The notes: generated by a model not told the origin, from the letters alone. Positions 8,613 to 18,018 are shown, counted from the stretch's first letter. The stretch: 53,542 nt of DNA from Desulfobacteraceae bacterium (GCA_003354055.1 PIVQ01000003.1:1-53542), one strand, 5' to 3'. Made by a program: numbers and translations.

Positions 8613-9482
8613 TTATCGCTTCTGTTTCTGGGTTTTCCGTATGGTGCGGTCTATAAAAAAATCTATTATTCCGGGGCACCACCGCTTCAAATAATAGGTT
8701 AACTTTGCATCAAATCCCGGGATGATCATCTTACGGCCTTTTACGATCCCTTTGATAAGATCCTTTGCCACCTGGTCCGGTCCTAAGATACCGGCACTTT
8801 CGGAAATGGCCTGTGTTTCTTTTGGTTTTGTCTGGTTTTCGACCTCAAACCCCGGGGTTTGGGTATCGGGCGGGCAGAGTACTAAAACATCTATGTTGAA
8901 TCGTTTAAGTTCGCTTCGAAGTGCCTCGGAAAGCCCTATTATCCCAAATTTTGAGGCAGCATAATCCGTATATCCGAAAATCCCCAGATAGCCGACAACA
9001 GAGGATGTATTAACAATAGTGCCTCCGTTTTTTTTCATGTGGGGCAAGGAGGCTGCAACCGTATTCCATATGCCGAACAGATTTATTTTCATTGTTTCTT
9101 CGAACTGTGCATAGGAGATGGATTCAAAATAGTCAGGATATGCCCGGCCCGCGCAATTTATCAGAATATCCGGGGCACCGTAATTTTCAACCGTTTTTCC
9201 TATGACCCTATCAACCTCATCATGACGCGCAATATCCACAGACTGCCAGACAACCATCTGGTTGTTGCTCCGTCGGCTACTGCTCCGTCGGGTATTGCTC
9301 CGTCTTTGCGTTTCAATTTGAGTTACCGCTTTTTGCAGCGTTTTTTCCCCCCTGGCAAAGATAAAGAGATGAGCGCCTAAACCTGCCAGTTGCCGGGCTG
9401 CGGAAAGTCCGATACCTGATGATCCTCCAAAAATATAAACATTTTTACCTTCAAATGAATTGTTTTTCACCCCACCTCCCAA
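8613..9482 (-). CDS. Short-chain dehydrogenase resembling 3-ketodihydrosphingosine reductase (KDSR/FVT1)
   Basis: 289 residues. Cofactor motif GGSSGIG is near residue 19, NCAG is in the middle, and the catalytic set is NTSSVVG with YAASK. The segment CPPDTQTPGFEVENQTKP followed by KETQAISE matches, nearly residue for residue, the signature of eukaryotic 3-ketodihydrosphingosine reductase (PPDTDTPGF..EN.TKP.ET..ISE), which reduces 3-ketosphinganine with NADPH. The C-terminus is hydrophobic and basic, as expected for a membrane-associated enzyme. Codons 2-4 (GGA GGT GGG) look like a Shine-Dalgarno sequence for GTG at 9470-9468, so the true start may be codon 5. A 15-bp tandem repeat adds an Arg/Ser-rich insert after the third strand. 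Confidence 0.85.
   Translation of the reverse strand: MGGGVKNNSFEGKNVYIFGGSSGIGLSAARQLAGLGAHLFIFARGEKTLQKAVTQIETQRRSNTRRSSSRRSNNQMVVWQSVDIARHDEVDRVIGKTVENYGAPDILINCAGRAYPDYFESISYAQFEETMKINLFGIWNTVAASLPHMKKNGGTIVNTSSVVGYLGIFGYTDYAASKFGIIGLSEALRSELKRFNIDVLVLCPPDTQTPGFEVENQTKPKETQAISESAGILGPDQVAKDLIKGIVKGRKMIIPGFDAKLTYYLKRWCPGIIDFFIDRTIRKTQKQKR
9266..9305. repeat. 15-bp tandem repeat inside the KDSR-like gene
   Basis: The unit begins TGCTCCGTCG and occurs about 2.7 times in a row. On the minus strand it encodes RRSNT/RRSSS/RRSNN, an in-frame insert of about 14 residues in a surface loop where relatives have a short hydrophilic turn. The reading frame is preserved. Confidence 0.8.
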
Positions 9483-9506
9483 TTTACTATTAATTATAAG
9501 GTCTTA

Positions 9507-9547
9507 TATTAATTTAATACTATTTAATTAATACCATTAAATTAATA
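9507..9547. promoter_or_regulatory. Long AT-only inverted repeat between divergent genes; candidate TetR operator
   Basis: TATTAATTTAAT (9507-9518) and ATTAAATTAATA (9536-9547) are a perfect 12-bp inverted repeat with a 17-nt spacer that itself contains TTAATTAA. It lies just upstream of the KDSR-like gene and opposite the RapA-like gene. The operon ends with a TetR gene, so this is the likely autoregulatory operator. It is also AT-rich enough to be promoter DNA by chance. Confidence 0.45.
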
Positions 9548-9609
9548 GGTCAAGAGTTTTTTATAATATATTTGAACGGTGGGCGACGGTTGGCAGAGAA
9601 ATTCTATTC

Positions 9610-9639
9610 TTGACTTTTCAACCCCGATCATGGCATAAA
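9610..9639 (+). promoter_or_regulatory. Possible sigma-70 promoter for the RapA-like gene
   Basis: TTGACT (9610-9615) and CATAAA (9634-9639) are separated by 18 bp and lie about 45 bp upstream of the ATG. The -35 is good; the -10 is only fair. Confidence 0.35.
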
Positions 9640-9683
9640 TCTCATTTTTTCTTTGAAACCAGACCTTTACTACTTTCTATACC

Positions 9684-12446
9684 ATGAGCACACAATATCT
9701 TCTTACACCAGGTCAACGCTGGATGTCCGAAGCTGAGCCCGAGCTTGGCATGGGTATCCTTGTTTTCCATGACAAACGCACCTTGAAAATTGACTTTCCC
9801 GGCGGAGACTGCACCCGTCAATACAGCCTGAAAGCGGCGCCGGTCAGACGGGTGAAATTTAAAACCGGTGACCGGGTTTCTACCCTGGACGGCCGGGAAA
9901 TTGTGATTGAAACGGCAGATGAGACCCAAGGGATAATGATTTACGCGGGAGAGGATGTCAAGGTAAGCGAAAGTGATCTGGCCCCCTTCATGGAGATCTC
10001 CCTGCCCCAGGAACGGATGCTGGCAGGGCTTTCCGGATCATCCAAACTATTTGATCTTCGCCGGGAGATCCGCTTCAAACAGGCCGCGTATGACACCTCC
10101 CCTGCCAAAGGTTTTTTAGGCGGGCAGGTTGATCTGATTCCCCATCAATTTTATATCGCCGACCAGGTCAGCCGCCGGTACTTTCCACGGGTGCTGCTAT
10201 CGGATGAAACAGGGTTGGGAAAGACCATTGAAGCCGGGCTGATCCTTCACAGACTCCTGGTGCTCTCACAGATTCGGCGGGTATTGATCATTGTACCGGA
10301 TACCCTGGTCCATCAATGGTTTATTGAATTTTACAGGAAGTTCAACTTTAAGTTCAGACTCTTTGACGAGGCATATTGCCTGGAATCGGAGCTGGGCGAC
10401 CCGGATATGAACCCGTTTTCAGGAGACCAGCAGGGAATCTGCAGTCAGTCATTTATTCAAAATTCGGCAAGAAGGCAGGATCAGATTCTGAGTGCAGGCT
10501 GGGATATGGTGGTCATGGACGAGGCCCATCATATGACGGATAAGCCGGAGTTCCATACCTTTATGCAGCACTTAGGTCGTCAGACCCGGGGCCTTATGCT
10601 GCTCACGGCCACACCGGAGCAAATGGGAATCAAAACCCACTTTGCCCAGCTTCAGCTGCTGGATCCTGACCGATATTATGACCTGGATGCCTATGTCCTG
10701 GAGGCAAAGACTTACGAGGCCACAGCCAAGACTGTAAGGCAACGTCTGGATGGGGGTAAATCAGTTGACAGGCTTCTGGATAGCTTTGGTCCGGGCCGGG
10801 TAATTTTCAGAAACAGACGGGCAACCATCAAAGGATTTCCGAACCGCAAGGTCTGCCTTGTTCCCTTAACCGGAACTCCCGAACAGATCCGTCAAATCAA
10901 CCTGGAAAGCCGACGAGAAATCCGCAGGAAAACTATAAATGAGGTGGACTCGTCCCGGAAGAACCAGATACCCGACCTGACAGATGACCCCAGAGTTATT
11001 TATCTTGCCGGACTTGCAAAAAAGATCAAGCCCGAAAAAATTCTGGTCATCTGTTCATCCAAAGAAATAGCCGAAGCTATCGATAAAGGAATTCAAACCC
11101 GCATTTCCATTGATGTAACCCGGTTTGACGAAACCATGACTCTGCTCCAGCGGGACCGGAATGCCGCCTGGTTTGCCAGAGATAAAGGCGCCAGACTCCT
11201 GGTCTGTTCCGAGATCGGAAGCGAGGGCAGAAACTTCCAGTTTGTTCACCATCTGTTTCTCTTTGACCTGCCCATGAATCCAGAGCTTCTGGAGCAACGG
11301 ATCGGCCGGGTTGACCGCATCGGTCAGAAAAGCGACATTTCCATTCATGTTCCCTACGTCTGCAGCAGTATTCAGGAGATCCTCGCCCAATGGTATGCCA
11401 AGGGACTTGGCCTTCTTGCAGCCAATATAAACGGACTTCACTCCATCTTCACACAGTTTGAACCCCGCCTGACGCAGCTGATCCAAAAAGTAAAGGAAGA
11501 TGGGCACATTGATCAGGATGAATTATCCGCCTTAACAACCCAGGCGGCAGATCACACCCAGACCACCCAAAACCTGCTGGACCGGGGAAAACACATCCTG
11601 GTGGAACTCAACTCTTTCAAATCAGAACCAGCCTACGATCTCATTGGCGCCGTACAAAGTCTGGACCAAGACTCGGGACTGGCACAATTGATGGAAACCC
11701 TGCTGGACCACTACGGGGTGGACATGGAGCCGATTGTTGAGAAACCGGGTGAGGAAATCATCTCTCTGACCGTGGACAGGATTGCGGATGAACAATTTCC
11801 CGCCCTGCCCCGCGGCGGGGAAATTGCCACCTTTGACCGGGCAACCGCCATTGCCAGGGAAGAGGTAAATTTTATGACCTGGGACCATCCCTATGTAAAT
11901 CAGATGCTGGACTTTTTCCTTACCCGGGGTGAGGGTATGGCAGCAACGGCATTGCTGAAAGATGCAGATGCGCCCGGACTGTTCCTGGAAACCCTTTTTG
12001 TTCTGGAGATTCCTGAGATAGAACAGATTCCCAATGCAGGTTTATTTATTCCCACCCGGCCCATCCATATCCGGGTGGATCACAGCGGAACCCCTGTTCC
12101 GGATGAGAATCTGCCTGAAGATTTTCATAACAGACTTGAACCTGACCACCCGTCATGGTTCATGGATATGGAACCTGTAAAAAATCAACTGCTGCCGGAT
12201 CTTCTGAAAAAAAGCCAGGAACTGGCTGAATCATCCGCCCTGGGTATGAAATCCTGTGCCATTGAGACCCTGTCCTGGACACTGGGCAAAGAAATTGAAC
12301 GGCTCTGTGAGCTTAAAAAGGTAAATCCAGACATTACGGATCAGGAAATTGAGGCAGCCCGGATTGAAGAAGTCACATTAACCGACAAATTATCCAGGGC
12401 AAGGATACGATTGGATGCAGTCCGGCTGATCCGGGCAGAGGCCTGA
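9684..12446 (+). CDS. rapA: RapA-like SNF2/SWI2 ATPase (RNA polymerase-associated)
   Basis: 920 residues, close to E. coli RapA (968). The N-terminal Tudor/KOW-like part (about 10-105) contains the PGQRWMSEAEPELGMG motif typical of RapA. The SNF2 ATPase has Walker A DETGLGKTIEAG (174-185), DEAH at 279-282 and LLTATPEQ. The helicase C lobe contains EQRIGRVDRIGQ. A long C-terminal RapA-specific region follows. RapA uses ATP hydrolysis to recycle RNA polymerase from stalled or post-termination complexes. No strong Shine-Dalgarno precedes the chosen ATG, but the N-terminal motif begins within ten residues, so the start is probably right. It is divergent from the KDSR-like operon and appears monocistronic. 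Confidence 0.92.
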   Translation: MSTQYLLTPGQRWMSEAEPELGMGILVFHDKRTLKIDFPGGDCTRQYSLKAAPVRRVKFKTGDRVSTLDGREIVIETADETQGIMIYAGEDVKVSESDLAPFMEISLPQERMLAGLSGSSKLFDLRREIRFKQAAYDTSPAKGFLGGQVDLIPHQFYIADQVSRRYFPRVLLSDETGLGKTIEAGLILHRLLVLSQIRRVLIIVPDTLVHQWFIEFYRKFNFKFRLFDEAYCLESELGDPDMNPFSGDQQGICSQSFIQNSARRQDQILSAGWDMVVMDEAHHMTDKPEFHTFMQHLGRQTRGLMLLTATPEQMGIKTHFAQLQLLDPDRYYDLDAYVLEAKTYEATAKTVRQRLDGGKSVDRLLDSFGPGRVIFRNRRATIKGFPNRKVCLVPLTGTPEQIRQINLESRREIRRKTINEVDSSRKNQIPDLTDDPRVIYLAGLAKKIKPEKILVICSSKEIAEAIDKGIQTRISIDVTRFDETMTLLQRDRNAAWFARDKGARLLVCSEIGSEGRNFQFVHHLFLFDLPMNPELLEQRIGRVDRIGQKSDISIHVPYVCSSIQEILAQWYAKGLGLLAANINGLHSIFTQFEPRLTQLIQKVKEDGHIDQDELSALTTQAADHTQTTQNLLDRGKHILVELNSFKSEPAYDLIGAVQSLDQDSGLAQLMETLLDHYGVDMEPIVEKPGEEIISLTVDRIADEQFPALPRGGEIATFDRATAIAREEVNFMTWDHPYVNQMLDFFLTRGEGMAATALLKDADAPGLFLETLFVLEIPEIEQIPNAGLFIPTRPIHIRVDHSGTPVPDENLPEDFHNRLEPDHPSWFMDMEPVKNQLLPDLLKKSQELAESSALGMKSCAIETLSWTLGKEIERLCELKKVNPDITDQEIEAARIEEVTLTDKLSRARIRLDAVRLIRAEA

Positions 12447-12525
12447 AGAAAAGCGAGGACCGCGAGAACAACAAAAGGTAACACTCAGCCGTACTAATTA
12501 TTAAAAACTGAGCTTTAATAATAGT

Positions 12526-12708
12526 CCAACCATGCTTTTGTGCTACCTGTGCCACTGTAAAACCTTGGGACAAATCGGCATTTAGGAAATTTGGCAGTGC
12601 TGCCATTTTTCCTAAATGATAATGAATTGTCTTCTGATCCATCCCTTTTCTGGAATAAATATCTTCATCTTGAAGGTCTTTGTACCAACCAGTGATTTTA
12701 GATTTCAT
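12526..12708 (-). pseudogene. Truncated remnant of an unidentified gene (about 61 codons)
   Basis: On the minus strand a coding-like stretch begins at ATG 12708 (MKSKITGWYKDLQDEDIYSR) and runs to VAQVAQKHGW, with balanced hydrophilic composition and a helix-turn-helix-like end. Beyond this point the frame continues into sequence of unlike, hydrophobic composition that runs into the 3' end of the RapA-like gene, so the original gene appears cut off. A G-rich run before the ATG could serve as a ribosome site. I do not recognise the family with certainty; a DNA-modification or mobile-element-associated protein is possible. Confidence 0.4.
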
Positions 12709-12756
12709 TCCCCCCCAGGGTGAACGCCTGTAGATCCCGACCACCGAACCGGACAA

Positions 12757-13245
12757 TCCAGAAGAATTGCCCTATTAGAGCGCAGATAAAATCAGGGTTT
12801 GCAGGATCAATCAGTATCTGAGTATGAAATGTATGCTTCCAAGGTGCACAATAATGATATTATCGATCGTCTGACTCATATCCTTGTTTGATTCAGGGGC
12901 GGCCATGATATCTCGGTCTGGAAAGGGTGCAGGATTTGAAGTTCTCGCATAAGAAATCCGGCAACTGGAGATGCTATGGTGTTAAAGAACAGAATTGGGC
13001 GTGACATTCAAATATTCCGGTGGATTAAGGACTCAGGTTAATGATATTTACTCAAATTTATGTACATTAAACTCTTGATTTTTCAATGGTTATCCTACTG
13101 AATTTAACAAAGAAAAAATTTTAAAACAAGTATACAAATAATTATAATATCAGTATCATAAATCAAAAGATTGAATGCTTTTTAGACGTCTAAAAATGTA
13201 ACAAACTCGTTTTTAAGATTACCCTAACCTTGAAAGGAGATTGTC
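12757..13245. other. Intergenic region without a recognisable gene
   Basis: About 490 bp between the decayed fragment and dodecin. The last 150 bp are strongly AT-rich and probably hold the dodecin promoter. No RNA gene, repeat or convincing reading frame was seen. Confidence 0.5.
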
Positions 13246-13452
13246 ATGGATAATAGTGTCTATAAGATAATTGAAGTCGTAGGATTTTCTGAAAAATCCT
13301 GGGAAGAAGCCGCCAAAACAGCCATTTCAACTTTTGATAGTTCTGTCCGTGATATGCGTGTGGCCGAGGTTATCAAGATGGATATGCGCTTGGAGGATAA
13401 CAGGATTGTCGGATACCGCACCAAACTGAAAGTCTCGTTTAAGCTGGAATAA
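13246..13452 (+). CDS. Dodecin, flavin-binding storage/buffer protein
   Basis: 68 residues, the exact dodecin size. The sequence YKIIEVVGFSEKSWEEAAKT is the family hallmark (K.iEvvGtS..SweeAa..A), and RVAEVIKMDMRLEDN follows. Dodecins assemble into hollow dodecamers that bind flavins and protect the cell from free flavin photochemistry. A strong AAAGGAG site lies 7 bp before the ATG. It appears monocistronic. Its neighbour downstream is a ribosome hibernation factor, so both may be stationary-phase genes. Confidence 0.93.
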   Translation: MDNSVYKIIEVVGFSEKSWEEAAKTAISTFDSSVRDMRVAEVIKMDMRLEDNRIVGYRTKLKVSFKLE

Positions 13453-13635
13453 ACAATCAAATAAAAATGCCACTCAAAATAGCACTTTCTGTTTCGAATT
13501 GATTTTACCCCTGGGGTGTGCGTGATTACATAATTGTCTTTGTCCTAACGTAAAGAACGAAGGGTATCCACATTTTTCCTGTGTGCAGGTTCCTCATGTT
13601 AAGGAAAAGCCTAAAGGTAATATTGGGCACCAACT

Positions 13636-13654
13636 TTTGAACTAATGGTTCAAA
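13636..13654. promoter_or_regulatory. Perfect 7+7 bp dyad in the dodecin-hibernation factor spacer
   Basis: TTTGAAC and GTTCAAA flank a 5-nt loop, about 130 bp upstream of the hibernation factor. It is either an operator or a weak hairpin. The rest of 13453-13781 is AT-rich with no convincing gene. Confidence 0.3.
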
Positions 13655-13781
13655 GTCTAATTAAGCAACACGACATTTTTGGGGTAACTTCAGCAAATGG
13701 GTGTGCTCTTATTCTGTATTGTTCGACTTTAAAAAAATACCTGTTTTTACTTGAACACATTACAATAATAGGACGCTTTTT

Positions 13782-14156
13782 ATGCAAATATCGATTACGT
13801 TTAAAAATATCAAATCATCAGATAACTTAAAATCTCATACTCATGAAAAATTCAATAAATTAGACAAGATGTTTGATAATCCAGCAGATGCACATGTTGT
13901 TTTATCGGTGGAAAAAATATGCCATATCGCTGAGATAAGCCTAACCTGCGGAAAAATAAAAATTCATGCGAAAGAAGAATCTGAGAAGAACATGTATTCG
14001 GCCATCGATACACTTTTCGATAAGGTGAAATTGCAAATCAAAAAACATACAGAGAAACTTAAACGTCATTTGTCTGGGGATAAATTTAGCATCAAAAATG
14101 ATTTCCCGGATTTTATTTCCTCAGATAATTTGGTTGAAAATTCGCTTGACGTGTAA
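13782..14156 (+). CDS. hpf: Ribosome hibernation promoting factor / sigma-54 modulation protein (short HPF, YfiA family)
   Basis: 124 residues. It starts MQISITFKNIKSSDNLKSHT and contains HVVLSVEKICHIAEISL and a basic helix ending KLQIKKHTEKLKRH, the standard beta-alpha-beta3-alpha layout of S30AE proteins. These bind the decoding centre of 30S subunits and silence idle ribosomes. The tail after residue 105 is acidic and short, so it lacks the dimerising C-terminal domain of long HPF. AGGA lies 8 bp before the ATG. It is not beside rpoN, where this family often sits. Confidence 0.88.
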   Translation: MQISITFKNIKSSDNLKSHTHEKFNKLDKMFDNPADAHVVLSVEKICHIAEISLTCGKIKIHAKEESEKNMYSAIDTLFDKVKLQIKKHTEKLKRHLSGDKFSIKNDFPDFISSDNLVENSLDV

Positions 14157-14427
14157 ACTGATGGCCTGATTCAGGTTTTATGAAAATCATCGTCCAAGCT
14201 AAGCCTGGAGTTCTACTATAGAATTGGGAATAGGCTTATTTGTTTAATTCGTAAAGGGGGTCAACACCACGCTGAACGTGGTCAAGGTTCGACGCTTTTT
14301 GACAGATTTGAAGAAAAACCTTTCCCTGTCCAAAATTACAACAGGAAAGATTATACAGATAAGTTTACCATCCCTCTGTTCGATACGAAGCGAGTGATGC
14401 TATATTGAGAATTGCTGAATGGGTACC

Positions 14428-17400
14428 CTATTCGTATTCTTTCAGATAATTTAAGAATTGATCTGCAGGCATGGGGGCGGCAAAATAGTAGCCCTGAATC
14501 TGGTCACACTCGCTGGCTTTAAGAAATTCGAGTTGGGGCAATTCTTCAACCCCTTCTGCCACCGTGGTCAAATTCAGGTGTCTGGCCATGGAAATGATTG
14601 TGGTAACCATGGTGTTTGAATCCGCATCCCCGGGAATATCATCGATAAAGCTCTTATCGATTTTCAAAGTTGAAATGGGGAATATCCTAAGATAAGACAG
14701 GGACGAAAATCCTGTACCAAAGTCATCAATGCTGACCCTGATTCCCATGTCATGAAGAGCACCAAAAATTTCTTTGGCCTTTTCCACATTGCCCATGACT
14801 GAACTTTCGGTAATTTCAAGTTCCAGACACTCGGCAGGAATCTGATGACGGGCCAGACTGGCACGGACCTGCCCCACAAGATCCACATCCTTTACCTGTC
14901 GAGAAGAAATATTCACGGCAATGCTGAAATAGCGGTTCAGGACCTTTGACCATTCCTTGGCCATGGCACAGGCCTCATCCAGTATCCACTCTCCCATGGG
15001 ATTGATCAGCCCTGTTTCCTCTGCCAGAGGAATAAACTCCATTGGAGATATCAATCCCTTTTCCGGATGGTTCCACCGGATAAGGGCTTCGGCGCCGCAA
15101 ATTTTATTAGCGGCAATATCCACCTTTGGCTGAAAATAGAGAGAAAACTCCTGCCTTGTCAGGGCCAACCTTAAATCCACCTCCATTTCTACACGTCTTG
15201 CCACCTGCTGGTTCAGTTCCGCGGTGAAAAACGCATATCTGCCCTTACCCACCTCCTTGGACCTGTACATGGCCATGTCGGCATTGGCAATCAGAGTATC
15301 CGGATCTGTACCATCATCGGGACAGGTGGTCACCCCGATACTGACCCCCAGAAAAAACTCCTTGTTGTCAATAACAAAGGAGTCATGGAGACAATTTCGG
15401 ATCCGTTCAATAATATTGATGATAACGTCTGTTTCATTGGTGTCCGGAATAAGAACTATAAATTCATCACCACCATACCGGGCCACCGTGTCCTGCTCCC
15501 TCACACTTTCCAGCAATCGTGCGGCCAGTTGCTGAAGCAAAAGATCTCCCTTGGCATGGCCCAGGGTGTCATTCACATGCTTGAAATCATCCATATCCAG
15601 GAAAATCAGGGACAGACCGTGGTTTTCCCTTGAAACCCTGCGCACGGACATGTCAATCCTGTCCCGAAGCAGGGTGCGGTTGGGAAGCCCTGTAAGCGCA
15701 TCGTAATTGGCCTGAAACTTAAGCTGATCCTCCCGAGCCCTTATATCGGACAGATCATTGAACACCGACATATACCTGACCGGCTCTCCCTGCCTGTTTG
15801 TAATGGCGGTAATCGACAACCACTCCGGATAAGCCTCTCCGTTTTTACGCCGGTTCCAGATTTCACCGGACCAATGCCCGTCCCGATCCAAAGCCGCCCA
15901 CATCTCCCGGTAAAATTGTCGGTCATGGCGGTCTGATTTAAGAAGGCTTGGCTTCTGACCGATGGCTTCGGCCTCGGTGTATCCGGTGATAGTGGTAAAA
16001 CCCTTGTTCACAAATTGAATAGTACCGTCACGGCCGGTGACGACCACGCCTTCCATCGCATTGTCAAATACTTTGCTGGCCAGTTCAATCTCATCTTTAA
16101 ATTTTTTCTGTTCTGTGACGTCCTGGACAATTCCGGCAATTTTACAGACATTTCCCAGCTCATCCAGCATAACCTCACCGATTTCATTAACAATTTTCTC
16201 CTGGCCGTCGTCTCTGACAATCCTGTACTCCAGGTCATAGGAAGATTTGGTTTCAATGGCACGGTCAATGGAAGTTTCCACATACTCCCGGTCTTCGGAA
16301 TGGAGAATATCAATGAAATCCTGATAGCCCGGGCAGATATCATCTCCCCAACCGAAAATCGAATACAATTGGTCAGAACAGGAGATTCCCCGGGTATGGA
16401 TATCCCGTTCGCAATCCCCGAGTTTGGCAATACGCTGGGCTTCCCTGAGACGGGCTTCATTGTTTTTTAATGCGGTTTCAGCCAGTTTCTGCTCTGAGAT
16501 ATCGGTTGAGGCACCAATGATACGAAACACCCTGCCATCCCCATCCTGAATCGGGCGGAGCCGGGTCAGCCAATATTTTTTACCGTCTGCATCTAGGCTT
16601 TCTTCCAGAAACTTAATCATCTTTTTCTCGCGGGCACATTGGGTCACTCTTTTTTTCAACAGCGCCAGTGCCCCGCTGTCCATCTTTCCCGAAAGGCAAT
16701 CCAAAGACCTGCCTGCCACCCTGCCCTGGGCAATGTCCCGCAATGACTCATACTGCTGATTCACATTTTCAAACAGGGTCAGGTTGTTTTCCCTCACCGT
16801 CAGAACAAAGATGGCAATATCCACACCGTCAAATACGTTTTCAAGGAATTGTTCCTGGGCCACCAACCGGTTTTTATTCTTTCTTTGTCCGATGGCCACG
16901 GCCAGGGATTCAGCAACCTGTTCCATCAATTCGGTTTCATAACCGGCCCATTCTCTGGGTCTCAGGGAATAGACAAAAATCACCCCCATCATATGGCCGC
17001 CGTGTTGAAGAGGAGCGGCTAACCCTGCCCGGATTCCGGTGGCTTCCACAAACCGGCCTAAACCCTTTTTGTCCTCTGATTTTTGGGTATCGGTAAATGT
17101 ATAGGGTTTGAAATCAGTCACTAGATCCCTGAAAAAAGGCCGGGCATTGGCCACATCAAGGGTGAGACCTGTAATATCAAGAGATTTGTCAGGCGCCTTG
17201 GCATAATCAATGGATAAGAGTGTGGCACCGGGGGTGACTTTGATATATGCTGCACCGCAGGATTTAAAAATGCCCAGAAGCTGTTCCAGCACCTGGTTGA
17301 TAGTATAGGCTGTGGTCTTATCCTGGATAATGCAATTGGATATGGTGCTGAGAACCATGAGCCGGTTCTGGCTGTTTGTAAGTTCTAAAGTTCTTTCGCT

Positions 17401-17871
17401 GACCAGAGATTCAAGATTCCTGCGGTGATCGGACAACTCAGCCTCCACCTGTTTAAGCCGGGTAATATCATTGCCCACGCAGAGAATTTCGATCAGATTA
17501 CCGTCATCATCACGGATCCCCTTGTTGGACCAGGAAATCCAAACCCTTGATCCGTCTTTTTTTATGTTTTCATTGGTATGGTTGGCATAGGTTTTGAGAT
17601 CTTCCAGTATGGCGTTCATACTCGTGGCTTCTGTACCGACAAAGGCGTCATCAGGCACAATGGTGTTCAGGAGAGAATGCCCCACAAGCTCGTCCTTTGT
17701 AAAACCGAAAAACGCAAGACCGAACGGGTTGACATAGGAAATTATCCCATTGCTGTCCAGGCTCAGGACAATGGTGTTAGCTGCCTCAACCAGCCCCTGG
17801 TAATTGGGGTTGCCAACAGAATTAATCGCCCGTTTTTCAGATTGTTTTATGTGGTCGGACTTATTGCCCAT
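14428..17871 (-). CDS. PAS/GAF-GGDEF-EAL cyclic-di-GMP signalling protein
   Basis: 1147 residues with no obvious transmembrane segment. PAS (about 25-140), GAF (about 175-330), three more PAS/PAC modules (about 340-465, 475-590, 595-715), GGDEF (720-885) and EAL (895-1140). The cyclase motif GGDEF is intact at 800-804 with an inhibitory RxxD site (R791-D794) five residues ahead. The phosphodiesterase EAL motif (928-930, GAEALIRW) is also intact, so both activities are possible. It would tune cyclic-di-GMP in response to several cytosolic cues, possibly redox or flavin/haem ligands in the PAS domains. It follows korB, separated by a 104-bp palindromic repeat (17915-18018). Confidence 0.93.
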   Translation of the reverse strand: MGNKSDHIKQSEKRAINSVGNPNYQGLVEAANTIVLSLDSNGIISYVNPFGLAFFGFTKDELVGHSLLNTIVPDDAFVGTEATSMNAILEDLKTYANHTNENIKKDGSRVWISWSNKGIRDDDGNLIEILCVGNDITRLKQVEAELSDHRRNLESLVSERTLELTNSQNRLMVLSTISNCIIQDKTTAYTINQVLEQLLGIFKSCGAAYIKVTPGATLLSIDYAKAPDKSLDITGLTLDVANARPFFRDLVTDFKPYTFTDTQKSEDKKGLGRFVEATGIRAGLAAPLQHGGHMMGVIFVYSLRPREWAGYETELMEQVAESLAVAIGQRKNKNRLVAQEQFLENVFDGVDIAIFVLTVRENNLTLFENVNQQYESLRDIAQGRVAGRSLDCLSGKMDSGALALLKKRVTQCAREKKMIKFLEESLDADGKKYWLTRLRPIQDGDGRVFRIIGASTDISEQKLAETALKNNEARLREAQRIAKLGDCERDIHTRGISCSDQLYSIFGWGDDICPGYQDFIDILHSEDREYVETSIDRAIETKSSYDLEYRIVRDDGQEKIVNEIGEVMLDELGNVCKIAGIVQDVTEQKKFKDEIELASKVFDNAMEGVVVTGRDGTIQFVNKGFTTITGYTEAEAIGQKPSLLKSDRHDRQFYREMWAALDRDGHWSGEIWNRRKNGEAYPEWLSITAITNRQGEPVRYMSVFNDLSDIRAREDQLKFQANYDALTGLPNRTLLRDRIDMSVRRVSRENHGLSLIFLDMDDFKHVNDTLGHAKGDLLLQQLAARLLESVREQDTVARYGGDEFIVLIPDTNETDVIINIIERIRNCLHDSFVIDNKEFFLGVSIGVTTCPDDGTDPDTLIANADMAMYRSKEVGKGRYAFFTAELNQQVARRVEMEVDLRLALTRQEFSLYFQPKVDIAANKICGAEALIRWNHPEKGLISPMEFIPLAEETGLINPMGEWILDEACAMAKEWSKVLNRYFSIAVNISSRQVKDVDLVGQVRASLARHQIPAECLELEITESSVMGNVEKAKEIFGALHDMGIRVSIDDFGTGFSSLSYLRIFPISTLKIDKSFIDDIPGDADSNTMVTTIISMARHLNLTTVAEGVEELPQLEFLKASECDQIQGYYFAAPMPADQFLNYLKEYE

Positions 17872-17914
17872 ATCCCGTTATCCCGTCGGAATTTGTTAAT
17901 TGCATTGCCTTGTT

Positions 17915-18018
17915 TAGGAATAGTTACAAAATAACTTGATCTAAATTGTTTCCAAAACCCCTTAAAAGACTGGGTATTTTGAAAACAAAAGATCAAGTAA
18001 TTGTGGAGCCGATCCTTA
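17915..18018 (-). repeat. 104-bp palindromic interspersed repeat, copy 1
   Basis: Begins TAGGAATAGTTACAAAATAA and ends GGAGCCGATCCTTA. The two halves are imperfect inverted repeats of about 47 nt each (both contain ACTTGATCT when read toward the centre) around a centre near CCTTAAAAGACTGGG, so the transcript can fold into one long hairpin. It fills the gap between korB and the GGDEF/EAL gene, and its last three bases form the korB stop codon (TAA on the minus strand). Confidence 0.93.

Noticed and set aside
13645..13830. 61-codon plus-strand frame before the hibernation factor
   Set aside because: Overlaps the well-supported hpf start, composition is not protein-like, and there is no ribosome site.
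14157..14427. Possible short gene (plus strand, ending near 14407) and an ACCACG/CGTGGT hairpin at 14266-14282
   Set aside because: The reading frame has no start or recognisable family and the 6-bp hairpin has no T tract; both are within chance expectation.
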